In this document: piece after piece, positions 44,789 to 54,834 of the stretch
How positions within the stretch are numbered: the first letter of the stretch is position 1
Layout: every line of letters starts with the position of its first letter
NCBI RefSeq assembly: GCF_027111355.2
Contig: NZ_CP114291.2
Coordinates: forward strand, 682,001-746,000
Origin: Flavobacterium eburneipallidum
GTDB taxonomy: Bacteria; Bacteroidota; Bacteroidia; Flavobacteriales; Flavobacteriaceae
Length of the DNA: 64,000 bases
Reading direction: 5' to 3'
Position numbers and translations under genes: made by a program
The notes under the pieces: model-generated
The model's input: only the letters and a program-made list of their open reading frames with translations
What the model was told of the DNA's origin: nothing
Databases searched by the model: none

Positions 44789-45490
44789 ATGGGTAAACTA
44801 TACATTGTTCCAACGCCAATTGGCAACCTCGAAGACATGACTTTTAGGGCGATTCGAATTCTGAAAGAAGTCGATTTGATTTTGGCGGAAGATACCCGCA
44901 CCAGCGGAAAATTATTGAAACATTTCGAGATTGGCACGCACATGCACAGCCATCACATGCACAATGAGCACAAAACGGTAGAAAATTTAATCTCTCGTTT
45001 GAAAGTCGGAGAAACCATCGCCTTGATTTCGGATGCGGGAACACCAGCAATTTCCGACCCTGGTTTTTTGCTGACTCGTGCCTGTGTTGAAAATAAAATT
45101 GATGTGGAATGTTTGCCAGGCGCAACAGCTTTTGTACCTGCTTTGGTCAATAGCGGTTTGCCAAACGACAGATTCATTTTCGAAGGATTTTTGCCTGAAA
45201 AAAAAGGGAGACAAACCCGCTATTTGGCTCTTGCCGAAGAAACTCGCACGATGATTTTGTATGTTTCACCCCATAAATTAGTCAAAACTTTAGCTGAATT
45301 TATTACATACTTTGGCGAAGACCGACAAATTTGTGTCTCCAGAGAATTATCAAAACTACACGAAGAAAATGTCCGTGGAACAGCTCGTGAAGTGTTAACC
45401 CATTTTGAAAACAAACCTCCAAAGGGTGAAATTGTTGTAGTCGTTGCAGGAAAAGTGTCAACTAAAGAAAATAAAAAACAAACAGAATAA
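44789..45490 (+). CDS. rsmI: 16S rRNA (cytidine-1402-2'-O)-methyltransferase
   Basis: The 233-residue SAM-dependent enzyme modifies C1402 in the ribosomal P site. Motifs: LYIVPTPIGNLEDMTFRA, LILAEDTRTSGKLL, IALISDAGTPAISDPG, CLPGATAFVPALVNSG and SRELSKLHEE. It starts directly after the stop of the acidic-repeat gene and is followed closely by hopJ. Confidence 0.96.
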   Translation: MGKLYIVPTPIGNLEDMTFRAIRILKEVDLILAEDTRTSGKLLKHFEIGTHMHSHHMHNEHKTVENLISRLKVGETIALISDAGTPAISDPGFLLTRACVENKIDVECLPGATAFVPALVNSGLPNDRFIFEGFLPEKKGRQTRYLALAEETRTMILYVSPHKLVKTLAEFITYFGEDRQICVSRELSKLHEENVRGTAREVLTHFENKPPKGEIVVVVAGKVSTKENKKQTE

Positions 45491-45501
45491 TACATTACAT
45501 A

Positions 45502-45849
45502 ATGAGCATTACATCCTTTTTAGAAAAATTAAAACAAACTCAAAATAAGATTACATTTCCAGAAACCATTGCAGTAATTGAAGAAAATTACGATTTTACT
45601 CCAACGACTTTCAGCAATGGAACACAGCATAATGAAGCGGGACAAAATTCAGGTTCTTGCAAATTATTTGCTTTTGCAAAATTGCAAAACTTATCCCAAA
45701 CCGAAACATTAGCTTGTTTTGGAGCTTATTATTTTGAAGAAGTATTAGGGGATCCAGAAGGAACCAACCATCAAAATATCCGTAATTTTATAAAATTAGG
45801 ATGGGACGGAATTCAATTTGAAGGCGAAGCTTTGGCTTTGAAAGTCTAA
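45502..45849 (+). CDS. HopJ type III effector family protein
   Basis: The 115-residue protein matches the HopJ family pattern: ITFPETIAVIEENYDFTPTTF, GTQHNEAGQNSGSCKLFAFA, CFGAYYFEEVLGDPEGTNHQNIR (segments) and WDGIQFEGEAL. The family is named after a Pseudomonas effector but is widespread in free-living bacteria, and no type III secretion genes are present here, so a housekeeping cytosolic role is likelier. 11 bases after rsmI. Confidence 0.88.
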   Translation: MSITSFLEKLKQTQNKITFPETIAVIEENYDFTPTTFSNGTQHNEAGQNSGSCKLFAFAKLQNLSQTETLACFGAYYFEEVLGDPEGTNHQNIRNFIKLGWDGIQFEGEALALKV

Positions 45850-45874
45850 ATAACAAAATAAAAATAATAAAAAA

Positions 45875-45933
45875 TGTAGCTTTTGTGATTCAATAAGTGT
45901 TTAAAAAGCCTTTTTAGAATCACAAAAGCTACA
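45875..45933. terminator. Perfect 17-base inverted repeat between hopJ and hipA
   Basis: TGTAGCTTTTGTGATTC (45875-45891) is perfectly inverted at 45917-45933 with a 25-base loop. It spans the ends of two convergent genes and reaches into the last codon of hipA. No clean T run follows, so factor-independent termination is uncertain; it may block read-through or protect 3' ends. Confidence 0.55.
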
Positions 45934-47221
45934 ATTTGTAACTCAAAATTTGTTTCTCAATCTGATGGATTTGAACGGTGTCAATTCCTGATTTTTCTGC
46001 ATATACACTCCAATTAGAAAGTACTTTGTTGCACAATTCAATAATTGCTTTGGGTTTTTTGATGTTTACATTTTTGGCAACAGCCAATAAATCCTCCAAA
46101 GTGATGTTTTCTCGTTTTCCATTCACACTCATTTGATGCGCTTTCAGCCAAAAATTATCTGGATTATAAGCGTACGTAATGTCATAAGCTGGAGAAAGTT
46201 GCCATTTCCCGTCAGGAAACATCAAAAACGAAATGTTTTTAGTATGATCATCTTGGTTGCGGGACATTACATTAAAAACCATTCTGCGATACAATTCTTC
46301 CATATCAGAATAAGGCAATCTCATTTGGCGCATTATTTGAAAAGCTTGTTCATAAGAATAAATTCGAGGTTGATTGTAATCAAAATGGGCTAATCCACAC
46401 AAAGTTTGCATGTGAATTTTTTGATTATTTTGTCTGTCGAACCGTTTGGTCAAAAAATGGGAACGACTATTTTCGGTCATTAATTTACTTTCAGAAATGG
46501 TAATTCCGCAATCCACAGCCATCAAATAATAAGCATATTCAATATTGCCATAGCCTTTTGGATCGCCCAATTGCTGGTTAGTCACGCCGTCAAATTTTAT
46601 CAACCAATAATCAAAACCCTCCAAGCCATCTACTTGACTCGAACGCACTTCGCCAGTAGTTTCGTTGTAAGCAATAATCGCTTTTGCCCTTGCGCCACCA
46701 GCGGAACTTCCTACTTGCAAAATGTCTGAAAATCCTTTTTCGTTATCCATATTAGTATGAAAATCTTGTCGGTTTTCCAGTACTTCTTTGGCAAACTTTA
46801 CCAATTCTTGAATTTGAATAGGGTTCGAATTTTCGACAGAAATGTTGTTAGTGGGTTCAAATTCTAAAGCACCCATTCCTCGTTTTCCAATATAACAAAG
46901 GCGATCAACTGGATTAAAATCACTGCTATTTTTACCTTGTTGCGTCAACCAAGCATCTATAATTTGATTTCCAAACTTATCCGGCAAACTATCCGAAAGC
47001 AAGCCCGGTAAGCCTTTGAAAGTATCAGGATTCAACATCGGAAAAGAAAAAATTCTATTGCCTTTTTGAGCTTCTGCAATAGGCATCATTAATGGCGCAA
47101 TATCCAAACCAAGCTTCAAAAAAGATTTGTCGAATTCAAAAACACCAAGGTTTCTTTGTTCGTTCCAAAGGATAACGCCCACTTTTTTATTCCAAATTTT
47201 TACATCTGCTATCGCAACCAT
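45929..47221 (-). CDS. hipA: HipA-family serine/threonine kinase toxin
   Basis: The 430-residue protein has the HipA N-terminal part (VKIWNKKVGVILWNEQR; GLPGLLSDSLPDKFGN; GKRGMGALEFEP), a glycine-rich loop GSSAGGARAK (171-180), and the kinase core with catalytic SRNQDDHTKNISF (Asp324, His326, Lys328, Asn329) and metal-binding Asp347 in LSPAYDI. Full-length and apparently active. In the E. coli system HipA phosphorylates GltX and causes growth arrest. It starts 2 bases after the antitoxin stop codon. Confidence 0.92.
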   Translation of the reverse strand: MVAIADVKIWNKKVGVILWNEQRNLGVFEFDKSFLKLGLDIAPLMMPIAEAQKGNRIFSFPMLNPDTFKGLPGLLSDSLPDKFGNQIIDAWLTQQGKNSSDFNPVDRLCYIGKRGMGALEFEPTNNISVENSNPIQIQELVKFAKEVLENRQDFHTNMDNEKGFSDILQVGSSAGGARAKAIIAYNETTGEVRSSQVDGLEGFDYWLIKFDGVTNQQLGDPKGYGNIEYAYYLMAVDCGITISESKLMTENSRSHFLTKRFDRQNNQKIHMQTLCGLAHFDYNQPRIYSYEQAFQIMRQMRLPYSDMEELYRRMVFNVMSRNQDDHTKNISFLMFPDGKWQLSPAYDITYAYNPDNFWLKAHQMSVNGKRENITLEDLLAVAKNVNIKKPKAIIELCNKVLSNWSVYAEKSGIDTVQIHQIEKQILSYKL

Positions 47222-47223
47222 AA

Positions 47224-47559
47224 TTAAAGGGTTTTGTTTCTTGGGGAAGACGCTTTTTTACGCAATTTTTGTTGCTGTTCCATCACTAGCATTGGGCTAA
47301 TTTCGGGTTCAACATTCAAATAACCTAGCAAATCCAATTGTTCTAAAGCACGAAGTAATTGAATTAAAGTCAATAAATTAATAGCTTTTCCAGTTTCCAT
47401 ACGACTGATGGTTACTCGATTTACACCTGATTGTAAAGAAAGTTCTTCTTGAGAAATGTTTTTATTCAAACGCATTTGTTTGATGCTTTTGCAAAGCACC
47501 TCGACAATGGCGTTATCAGTCATTCCGTACCAGTTTTTATTGTAACTAAATTGCATCAT
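47224..47559 (-). CDS. hipB: HipB-like antitoxin with XRE helix-turn-helix
   Basis: The 111-residue protein has the helix-turn-helix ISQEELSLQSGVNRVTISRMETGK (residues ~40-63, shown as two parts: recognition helix NRVTISRMETGK) and a basic C-terminal tail (QQKLRKKASSPRNK). It would neutralise HipA and repress the operon. The start is ambiguous (Met1, Met2 or Met13). A TAAATTTG -7 box lies at 47605-47598, minus strand. Confidence 0.85.
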   Translation of the reverse strand: MMQFSYNKNWYGMTDNAIVEVLCKSIKQMRLNKNISQEELSLQSGVNRVTISRMETGKAINLLTLIQLLRALEQLDLLGYLNVEPEISPMLVMEQQQKLRKKASSPRNKTL

Positions 47560-47597
47560 TAAATGTTTTTAAGGTATTTATTGAATCAAATATGTTA

Positions 47598-47605
47598 CAA
47601 ATTTA
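47598..47605 (-). promoter_or_regulatory. -7 box TAAATTTG of hipBA
   Basis: Fits TAnnTTTG, 38 bases before hipB. It overlaps TGTAAATTTGTAACA, which has repeated TGTAA half-sites that HipB might bind. Confidence 0.4.
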
Positions 47606-47639
47606 CAATTTTTATTGAAATTAATATATGCAAATCAAT

Positions 47640-49262
47640 TTATTTTACCTCCAGATCCACAAACGAAAAACTATTGCCACTGAATAATCCTTTATCGGAT
47701 AATTTTAAATCAGGAATTACCAGTAAAGCCATAAACGAAAGCGTCATAAAAGGTGCTTTCAAATTGCTTCCTAATTCTTTTGCCATAGCATCAACTTCTT
47801 GATACAATTTCCCTGTTTCCCAGCCATTTTTGGCGCTCATAATTCCAGCAACAGGCAAAGCCAACATTTTATTTTCAGCACCATTTACTGCACAAACGCC
47901 ACCTGTATTTTTAATAATCAGATTAACAGCATTGCAAATTTCCTCGTCAGAAGTTCCTACTACAACAATATTGTGACAATCGTGTGCGACTGAACTCGCA
48001 ATTGCCCCTTTTTTTAAACCAAAATTCTTGATGAAAGCAATTGCAGGTTTGGTGTCTTGATAGCGATTCACAACTGCCATTTTCAGAATGTCATTTTCCG
48101 TATCCGAAATTAGTTGCCCATCAACGATTAAGGGTTTATGATGAATTTCATTGGTAATCAATTGTCCTTCCAAGGCTTCGATTACTCTGATTTTTGAACC
48201 TGAACCTGAAACAGCAAAATCACTGATTTCTTTAGGACTAATATTGAAATTATTAGGTGTTTCAAAGAAAATATGTTTCACAAAAGAGTTTCCATTTTCG
48301 GCAACTAATTCGCCGTTGATATAGGTTTGTTTTACTTTAAAATTAATTAAATCTTCGACTACGATAAAATCGGCAGGGTCGTTTTCTTTTAATAAACCCA
48401 CATTGATTTTGTAATGATTCACAGGATTTACACAAGCCACTTGCAAGACTTTAAAAACGTCTATTCCTTTAGCAACGGCACGGGCACAAAGTGAATTGAT
48501 ATGACTTACAATCAAATCGTCTGGATGTTTGTCGTCTGAACAAAACATCATATTTGCATAATTTTCAGGGAGTAAATCGATGAGCGCTTCGAAGTTTTTG
48601 GCAGCACTTCCTTCTCGGATAATGACTTTCATTCCGAGGGATAATTTTTCTTCGGCTTCTTCAAAAGTGAAGCATTCGTGGTCGGTAGAAATGCCTGCCG
48701 AAATGTATTTTTGAACCGCTTCACCTCTCAATCCTGGTGCATGACCATCGACGGGTTTATTGAAATGTTTCGCCCATTGAATTTTTTTCAAAACTTCTTC
48801 ATCATCGAATAAAACGCCGGGATAATTCATCATTTCTGCCAGATAATAAATATCAGGTGAAGCCAATAATTCCTTGATTCCTTCTGAATCGATAACAGCT
48901 CCAGCACTTTCGAAAGTGGTAGCAGGAACACAGGATGGTGCTCCAAAATGAAATTTAAATGGTACTTTTTTGCCATTTTCAATCATGTAATAAACGCCTG
49001 AAGCACCCAGTACATTGGCAATTTCATGTGGGTCGGAAATCGTGGCAACAGTTCCGTGAAGCACAGCAATTTTAGCAAATTCAGAAGGAACTAGCATCGA
49101 GCTCTCTATATGAATGTGGGAATCAATAAAACCAGGCATAATGTAATCTTGCACATTGTGGTTTTTCTCGATTATCGAACTAATTTTTCCGTTTTCGACA
49201 GTGATTTCTCCTGCATAAATGCGACTGTTTTGAATGTCGACAATTTGTCCTTGAATTTGCAT
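47640..49262 (-). CDS. ade: Adenine deaminase
   Basis: The 540-residue amidohydrolase converts adenine to hypoxanthine. Metal motif [16 protein letters not shown], then [61 protein letters not shown] and [12 protein letters not shown]. The C-terminal domain ends in the [19 protein letters not shown] strand. Full length and in purine salvage. The hipBA genes follow at 80 bases. Confidence 0.96.
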   Translation of the reverse strand: MQIQGQIVDIQNSRIYAGEITVENGKISSIIEKNHNVQDYIMPGFIDSHIHIESSMLVPSEFAKIAVLHGTVATISDPHEIANVLGASGVYYMIENGKKVPFKFHFGAPSCVPATTFESAGAVIDSEGIKELLASPDIYYLAEMMNYPGVLFDDEEVLKKIQWAKHFNKPVDGHAPGLRGEAVQKYISAGISTDHECFTFEEAEEKLSLGMKVIIREGSAAKNFEALIDLLPENYANMMFCSDDKHPDDLIVSHINSLCARAVAKGIDVFKVLQVACVNPVNHYKINVGLLKENDPADFIVVEDLINFKVKQTYINGELVAENGNSFVKHIFFETPNNFNISPKEISDFAVSGSGSKIRVIEALEGQLITNEIHHKPLIVDGQLISDTENDILKMAVVNRYQDTKPAIAFIKNFGLKKGAIASSVAHDCHNIVVVGTSDEEICNAVNLIIKNTGGVCAVNGAENKMLALPVAGIMSAKNGWETGKLYQEVDAMAKELGSNLKAPFMTLSFMALLVIPDLKLSDKGLFSGNSFSFVDLEVK

Positions 49263-49339
49263 TTGGATTGATTTAAAAGTAGTTATTCAAAAATACGACC
49301 TTTTGTTTTTTGAAAATGTCTTTTGAAAGTGTTTTTCAA

Positions 49340-49382
49340 AAAAAAATCCCAAACTCCATTGTAAAGGAATTTGGGATTTTTT
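49340..49382 (-). terminator. Terminator after sucB
   Basis: AAAAAAATCCCAAA with TTTGGGATTTTTT, 16-base loop. On the minus strand a T run follows the stem. Confidence 0.85.
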
Positions 49383-49402
49383 ATATTGAAAAAAGTTTAA
49401 AA

Positions 49403-50632
49403 CTATAGCTCCAATGCTTTTTTAGCATTTCCACCCATCAATAATTCTAGTGGGTTTTCTAAAGCCTCTTTTACAGCAACCAAGAAACCAACAGACTCAC
49501 GACCGTCGATGATTCTGTGGTCATAAGAAAGCGCTACATACATCATTGGATGAATTTCCACTTTACCGTTTACAGCAATCGGACGCTCGATAATGTTGTG
49601 CATTCCAAGGATTCCAGATTGAGGAGGGTTGATAATTGGTGTAGATAACATAGAACCGAAAACACCACCATTTGTAATAGTAAATGTTCCGCCTGTCATA
49701 TCATCAACAGTAATTTGTCCGTCGCGTGCTCTTAAAGCCAATCTTTTAATTTCAGCTTCAACTCCACGGAAAGTCAAGTTTTCAGCGTTACGAACTACAG
49801 GGACCATCAAACCTTTTGGACCAGAAACTGCAATAGAAATATCGGCAAAATCAAAAGCAATTTTGTGATCTCCATCCATCATTGAGTTTACATCAGGATA
49901 CAATTCTAAAGCTCTTGTAACCGCTTTTGTAAAGAATGACATATATCCTAAACCAAGTCCACCGTGTTTAGCTTTAAACGCATCTTTATACTCATTACGA
50001 ATCAAGTTGATTGGCGTCATGTTCACTTCATTGAAAGTAGTCAACATCGCTGTTTCGTTTTTAGCAGCAACTAATCTTTCCGCTACTTTACGACGTAACA
50101 TTGATAATTTGGTACGCTCAACACCACGGCTTCCTCCTGTTGGAGTTCCCATAGAAGGTACTGCATTTACAGCATCATCTTTAGTGATTCTTCCACCTTT
50201 ACCAGATCCTGACACAGTTGCTGGAGCGATATTTTTTTCGTCTAATATTTTTTTAGCTGCCGGAGACGGAGTTCCTGCTGCGTAAGATGCTGCCGGAGCT
50301 GGAGCGGCTGCTACTGGAGCTGGCGCTACTGGTGCAGGTGCTGCTTTTGGTGCTTCAGCTACTGCCGGTGCAGGAGCCGAACCCGATGGTTTAGCTGCAG
50401 CGGTATCAATATGACATACAACTGCTCCTACTGCTACTGCATCACCTTCTTCTGCTTTTAGGGTAATGATACCGCTTGCTTCTGCAGGCAATTCTAATGT
50501 TGCCTTGTCTGAATCAACTTCAGCAATAGCTTGATCTTTTTCAACATAATCGCCATCTTTTACTAACCAAGTTGCGATTTCAACTTCTTTAATTGATTCC
50601 CCTGGTGATGGGACTTTCATTTCTAAAATCAT
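49403..50632 (-). CDS. sucB: 2-Oxoglutarate dehydrogenase E2 (dihydrolipoyl succinyltransferase)
   Basis: 409 residues: lipoyl domain with the lipoylated lysine in [11 protein letters not shown], an alanine/proline-rich linker, a peripheral-subunit-binding domain ([15 protein letters not shown] ... [14 protein letters not shown]) and the catalytic domain with [13 protein letters not shown]. The core transfers succinyl to CoA in the TCA cycle. It follows sucA by 61 bases on the same strand. The E3 gene is not in the window. Confidence 0.95.
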   Translation of the reverse strand: MILEMKVPSPGESIKEVEIATWLVKDGDYVEKDQAIAEVDSDKATLELPAEASGIITLKAEEGDAVAVGAVVCHIDTAAAKPSGSAPAPAVAEAPKAAPAPVAPAPVAAAPAPAASYAAGTPSPAAKKILDEKNIAPATVSGSGKGGRITKDDAVNAVPSMGTPTGGSRGVERTKLSMLRRKVAERLVAAKNETAMLTTFNEVNMTPINLIRNEYKDAFKAKHGGLGLGYMSFFTKAVTRALELYPDVNSMMDGDHKIAFDFADISIAVSGPKGLMVPVVRNAENLTFRGVEAEIKRLALRARDGQITVDDMTGGTFTITNGGVFGSMLSTPIINPPQSGILGMHNIIERPIAVNGKVEIHPMMYVALSYDHRIIDGRESVGFLVAVKEALENPLELLMGGNAKKALEL

Positions 50633-50693
50633 AATTTTTAATTTAAAGGTTCAGCTTTAAAAATTTAAACCTGAATATTGTGTGAATAGTTTT

Positions 50694-53486
50694 TTATCTG
50701 AATAAATTTTTGTCGAATACCATTTTAATAGCATCTGCATGACGACGTTTTGCTCTTGTATAACTTCCTGCAGCTGGTGCTGAATACGCTTTTAATGAAG
50801 CTAATCTCCATTTTACTAGATCAAAGTTCATCAACATATAGCTGTAAGCTCCCATGTTTTTAGGTTCTTCCTGTGCCCAAACATAATCATCTGCGTTTGG
50901 ATATTTAGCGATGATAGCTTTCAATTGCTCCACTGGTAAGGGGAATAACTGTTCTACTCTTACAACTGCAACATCTTTTCTTCCGTTAATTTCTCTTTCC
51001 GCAACAATATCGTAATAGAATTTACCAGTAACAAAAACCAATGTTTTAACGTCTTTCTTATTAACTGTTTCATCATCGATAGTTTCCTGGAAGCTTCCTT
51101 TTGCTAATTCTTCGACAGTAGAAACGCATCTTGGATCACGCAATAAACTTTTTGGAGAGAATACTACCAACGGTTTACGGAAAGTCGTTTTCATTTGTCT
51201 TCTCAACAAGTGGAAGAAGTTGGCTGGTGTTGTACAGTCAGCCACATACATATTGTGTCTTGCACAAAGTTGTAAGTAACGCTCCATTCTTGCAGAAGAG
51301 TGTTCAGCTCCTTGTCCTTCATATCCGTGTGGTAATAATAAAACAATACCGTTTTGGTTGTTCCATTTGTCTTCACCACAAGAGATATACTGGTCAATCA
51401 TAATTTGCGCTCCATTACTGAAATCTCCAAATTGTGCTTCCCAAATTGTTAATGCATTTGGATTCGCTAAAGCATAACCGTAATCAAAACCAAGAACTCC
51501 GTATTCAGATAAAAGAGAATTGAAAACATTGAATTTTCCTTTTTTGTTTTCGATATCGTTCAACAAAACTACTTCTTCTTCCGAATCTTCTACTTTCACA
51601 ACAGCGTGACGGTGAGAGAATGTTCCTCTTTCTACGTCCTGACCTGAAATTCGAATATCATATCCTTCGGTCAAAAGTGAACCGTAAGCTAATGCTTCGG
51701 CAGTTCCCCAATCGATGGTGTTGTTATCGTATCCCGCTTTTCTATCCGTAACAATTTTGCTTATCTTATTGATAAATTTCTTGTCTGATGGTAAAGTCGA
51801 AATTGTTTTTATTATTGAATCTAATCCTTTTTTAGCAAAAGAAGTATTTACTTTTTCCAACATTACATCATTCGAAACCTGTTTGAAGCCTTTCCATTCA
51901 TTTTGCATAAATGGAGTAATGATAGTCAACGCTTTTTTACGAGAAGCTTCCAAGTTATGATCTAAATCATCTTTGTATTCTTTCTCTAAAGTTTTTACCA
52001 AATTGCCATCGATAACGCCTTCAGATAATAATTTTTCAGCATAAATATCTCTTGGATTTTGATGCTTTGCAATTATTTTATATAAAACAGGTTGTGTAAA
52101 ACGAGGCTCATCACCTTCGTTGTGTCCGTATTTTCTATATCCTAATAAATCTATAAATACGTCACGTCCAAACTGCATTCTGAAATCCAATGCAAATTGC
52201 ATAGCGTGTACCACAGATTCAGCATCATCCGCATTTACGTGTAATACGGGTGATAAAGTTACTTTAGCAACATCTGTACAATAAGTTGACGAACGAGCGT
52301 CCAAATAATTGGTTGTGAAACCAACTTGGTTGTTGATTACAATGTGAATGGTACCACCTGTTTTGTATCCATCCAATTGTGCCATTTGAATAATCTCATA
52401 AAGCAAACCTTGTCCTGCAATCGCAGCATCACCGTGAACAGCGATTGGCAATACTTTAGAAAAATCGTCTGGGAAATATTTATCTTGTTTGGCTCTTGTA
52501 ATACCTTCGATTACTGCACCTACTGTTTCAAGGTGAGAAGGGTTTGGAGCTAAATTGATGTTTATTTTTTTACCTGTACTTGTAATTTTGTCAGCTGTAA
52601 GACCTAAATGGTATTTTACGTCACCATCAAAATATTCTTGATCGTAATCTTTTCCGTCAAATTCAGAGAAAATATCTTGAGTTGATTTGCCAAAAATATT
52701 TGCCAAAACGTTCAAACGACCACGGTGAGCCATTCCCATAACGAATTGTTCTACTCCTTTTTCAGCAGCTCTTTCAATCAAAGCATCCAAAGCTGGAATT
52801 ACAGATTCACCACCTTCAAGAGAGAAACGTTTTTGACCTACATATTTTGTATGCAAGAAGTTCTCGAAAGAAACCGCTTGGTTCAATTTGTTTAAAATTG
52901 CCTTTTTCTCATCGGCTGTAAAAGTTGGGCGATTTTCATTCACATTCAATCGATCTTGAATCCAATCTACGATTTCAGGACGACGAATGTACATGTATTC
53001 GATACCAATATGCTGACAGTAAACAGCTGTCAAGTGATTTAAAATTTGAGACAAAGTAGAGGATTGTAAACCCAACACTTTAGCAGCGTCAAAAGTTGTA
53101 TTCAAATCAGCTGACGAAAGACCAAAATTTTCTATATCTAAAGTTGGAGAAAAAGTTCTACGCTCTCTAACTGGATTGGTTTTAGTAAATAAGTGTCCGC
53201 GTGAACGGTATCCGTCAATTAGTTTTAAAACTTTAAATTCTTTTTGAAGTTTTTCAGAAACTTGTGCGTTGTCAGTGTTACTAGCTGCATAATTAGCTAT
53301 TTGCTGTACTGGCGCAGCAACTTCTGCCACTTGATATTCTTCGTTGTAAGTAGTCATTCCAAAGTCGAAACCTTGAAAAAAACTTCTCCAGCTAGGCTCA
53401 ACGCTATCTGGATTCTCTAAATATTGATCGTATAATTGTGCAAAAAATTCGGTATGTGCCGCATTTAAGAATGAAAACCTATCCAT
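50694..53486 (-). CDS. sucA: 2-Oxoglutarate dehydrogenase E1
   Basis: The 930-residue thiamine-diphosphate enzyme decarboxylates 2-oxoglutarate in the TCA cycle. N-terminal YLENPDSVEPSWRSFFQGF, then MGMAHRGRLNVLANI, NPSHLETVGAVIEG, HGDAAIAGQGLLYE, NNQVGFTT, RDVFIDLLGYRKYGHNEGD and GYEGQGAEHSSARMERYLQ (shown in segments) are all present. Full length. A TACTTTTG -7 box is at 53533-53526. First gene of sucA-sucB. Confidence 0.97.
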   Translation of the reverse strand: MDRFSFLNAAHTEFFAQLYDQYLENPDSVEPSWRSFFQGFDFGMTTYNEEYQVAEVAAPVQQIANYAASNTDNAQVSEKLQKEFKVLKLIDGYRSRGHLFTKTNPVRERRTFSPTLDIENFGLSSADLNTTFDAAKVLGLQSSTLSQILNHLTAVYCQHIGIEYMYIRRPEIVDWIQDRLNVNENRPTFTADEKKAILNKLNQAVSFENFLHTKYVGQKRFSLEGGESVIPALDALIERAAEKGVEQFVMGMAHRGRLNVLANIFGKSTQDIFSEFDGKDYDQEYFDGDVKYHLGLTADKITSTGKKININLAPNPSHLETVGAVIEGITRAKQDKYFPDDFSKVLPIAVHGDAAIAGQGLLYEIIQMAQLDGYKTGGTIHIVINNQVGFTTNYLDARSSTYCTDVAKVTLSPVLHVNADDAESVVHAMQFALDFRMQFGRDVFIDLLGYRKYGHNEGDEPRFTQPVLYKIIAKHQNPRDIYAEKLLSEGVIDGNLVKTLEKEYKDDLDHNLEASRKKALTIITPFMQNEWKGFKQVSNDVMLEKVNTSFAKKGLDSIIKTISTLPSDKKFINKISKIVTDRKAGYDNNTIDWGTAEALAYGSLLTEGYDIRISGQDVERGTFSHRHAVVKVEDSEEEVVLLNDIENKKGKFNVFNSLLSEYGVLGFDYGYALANPNALTIWEAQFGDFSNGAQIMIDQYISCGEDKWNNQNGIVLLLPHGYEGQGAEHSSARMERYLQLCARHNMYVADCTTPANFFHLLRRQMKTTFRKPLVVFSPKSLLRDPRCVSTVEELAKGSFQETIDDETVNKKDVKTLVFVTGKFYYDIVAEREINGRKDVAVVRVEQLFPLPVEQLKAIIAKYPNADDYVWAQEEPKNMGAYSYMLMNFDLVKWRLASLKAYSAPAAGSYTRAKRRHADAIKMVFDKNLFR

Positions 53487-53525
53487 AATTGTGTATAATC
53501 TAAATAATTGTTAGAAATAGTTTGG

Positions 53526-53533
53526 CAAAAGTA
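53526..53533 (-). promoter_or_regulatory. -7 box TACTTTTG of sucAB
   Basis: Fits TAnnTTTG, 39 bases before the sucA start. No convincing -33 TTG at the usual spacing. Confidence 0.45.
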
Positions 53534-53605
53534 CAATAATACAATAAGTTTATAAATCTTTTTTAAATACATTTATACCGAATTTTGTTAAAACCCAAGC
53601 TAGTT

Positions 53606-54154
53606 ATGAAAAATAATCCCTTCAAAACTGTTTCGAAATTGTTTTTGGTAGTCCTTACCTTATCCTTTTTTTACACTTCATTTGCGCAACAACAATCCAT
53701 TCCGTCTCATCAACAAAATAATTTTTGGCAAAATGTACAATTTGGTGGCGGATTGGGATTGAGTATTGGATCTGGTTATACGGATATTTCAGTTTCTCCG
53801 AGTGCTATTTATAATATCAATTCTGTTGTTGCAGTTGGAACTTCTTTGCAATTTGGTTATGTTTCTGCCAGAAATAATTTTTCGTCCACCGTTTATGGCG
53901 CAAGCTTGATTGGTTTAATCAATCCAATACCTGAAATTCAGCTCTCGGCAGAGTTAGAAGAAGTCAATGTTAATTTGAAATACAAAAACAACAGTCCTTT
54001 TAATTCAGAGAATTTTTGGAATACCGCCTTATATCTTGGTGCGGGTTATCGAACTGGAAATGTAACTGTTGGGGTTCGTTATAATGTGCTTTTTGATGAA
54101 AATAAAAACTATTACAATGATGCCTTTATGCCGTTTGTGAGGGTTTATTTTTAA
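53606..54154 (+). CDS. Small outer-membrane beta-barrel-like protein
   Basis: 182 residues from the ATG at 53606; an in-frame TTG at 53585 is less likely because MKNNPFK opens a normal signal peptide (LFLVVLTLSFFYTSFAQ). The mature part alternates hydrophobic and polar residues in strands (VQFGGGLGLSIGSGYTDISV; YLGAGYRTGNVTVGVRYNVLF, as segments) and ends in FMPFVRVYF with a terminal Phe, as outer-membrane barrels do. It is divergent from sucA. Relatives have sometimes been labelled alpha-ketoglutarate decarboxylase, which the sequence does not support. Confidence 0.7.
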   Translation: MKNNPFKTVSKLFLVVLTLSFFYTSFAQQQSIPSHQQNNFWQNVQFGGGLGLSIGSGYTDISVSPSAIYNINSVVAVGTSLQFGYVSARNNFSSTVYGASLIGLINPIPEIQLSAELEEVNVNLKYKNNSPFNSENFWNTALYLGAGYRTGNVTVGVRYNVLFDENKNYYNDAFMPFVRVYF

Positions 54155-54409
54155 TTTATTACCTTAAATAAATAGTATCTTTGTAATTATAAAAATCCAA
54201 AAAACGGAAGTCTTTAAAACTGAAAGATTCAGGCAAAAACCTTCTTAAGATTGTCAAAAAACTATTATATAATTACATTTGAAGAAAAAACTTTATCTTA
54301 CACAGTTGACAGAAAACTTATAATGAGAAACAATACAGTCAAAAAAATTCATAAGATTTGGGAAAAGTAAGCTCGTTAGAGTAATATTCAAATTTTAATC
54401 AATTGAATT

Positions 54410-54715
54410 ATGGAAGATATCAAAATAAAAAAAAATCTTGATCAAAACTTTACTAATGCTAGTTATGTTAACACATTAGATGATGTTATATCAATTTACA
54501 AATCTAAAATCATTCTTGAATTTCCTTGGATTAAAGAGATATTGGTTGAAGTATTTATAGATTTTCTTGCCTCATCGAGTAAATTTTGTGCTAATGAAAA
54601 GGATAAAAGTATACAAATATTAATGAAATTTAATAAAATTCCATCACTAGTAGAATTTGAAAAAATATTCAAAAATACTTTTGAAAGTGGAATAAATACC
54701 ATTTATCTCAAATAG
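54410..54715 (+). CDS. Hypothetical small cytosolic protein
   Basis: The 101-residue protein is very A+T-rich in sequence, with no signal peptide or membrane segment: a largely helical protein with EFPWIKEILVEVFIDFLASS and FEKIFKNTFESGI. Not recognised. A TATCTTTG box at 54176-54183 is the nearest promoter-like site, with a 226-base leader in which I see nothing clear. Confidence 0.5.
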   Translation: MEDIKIKKNLDQNFTNASYVNTLDDVISIYKSKIILEFPWIKEILVEVFIDFLASSSKFCANEKDKSIQILMKFNKIPSLVEFEKIFKNTFESGINTIYLK

Positions 54716-54834
54716 AAATTTTAAGTTTATATATAAAAAAAAATAGAAACATTTTTTACTTTCAGTTCAAATTAGTTAAAGTCACTGAAAACAAATTAAT
54801 TGTGATTTAATAAATTTTAAACCATTCTAACAAT

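Noticed and set aside
45502..45849. HopJ as evidence of a type III secretion system
   Set aside because: No secretion genes nearby; the family occurs in many non-pathogens.
54323..54370. 15-codon ORF starting MRNNTVKK
   Set aside because: Too short, no start signal, no conservation information.
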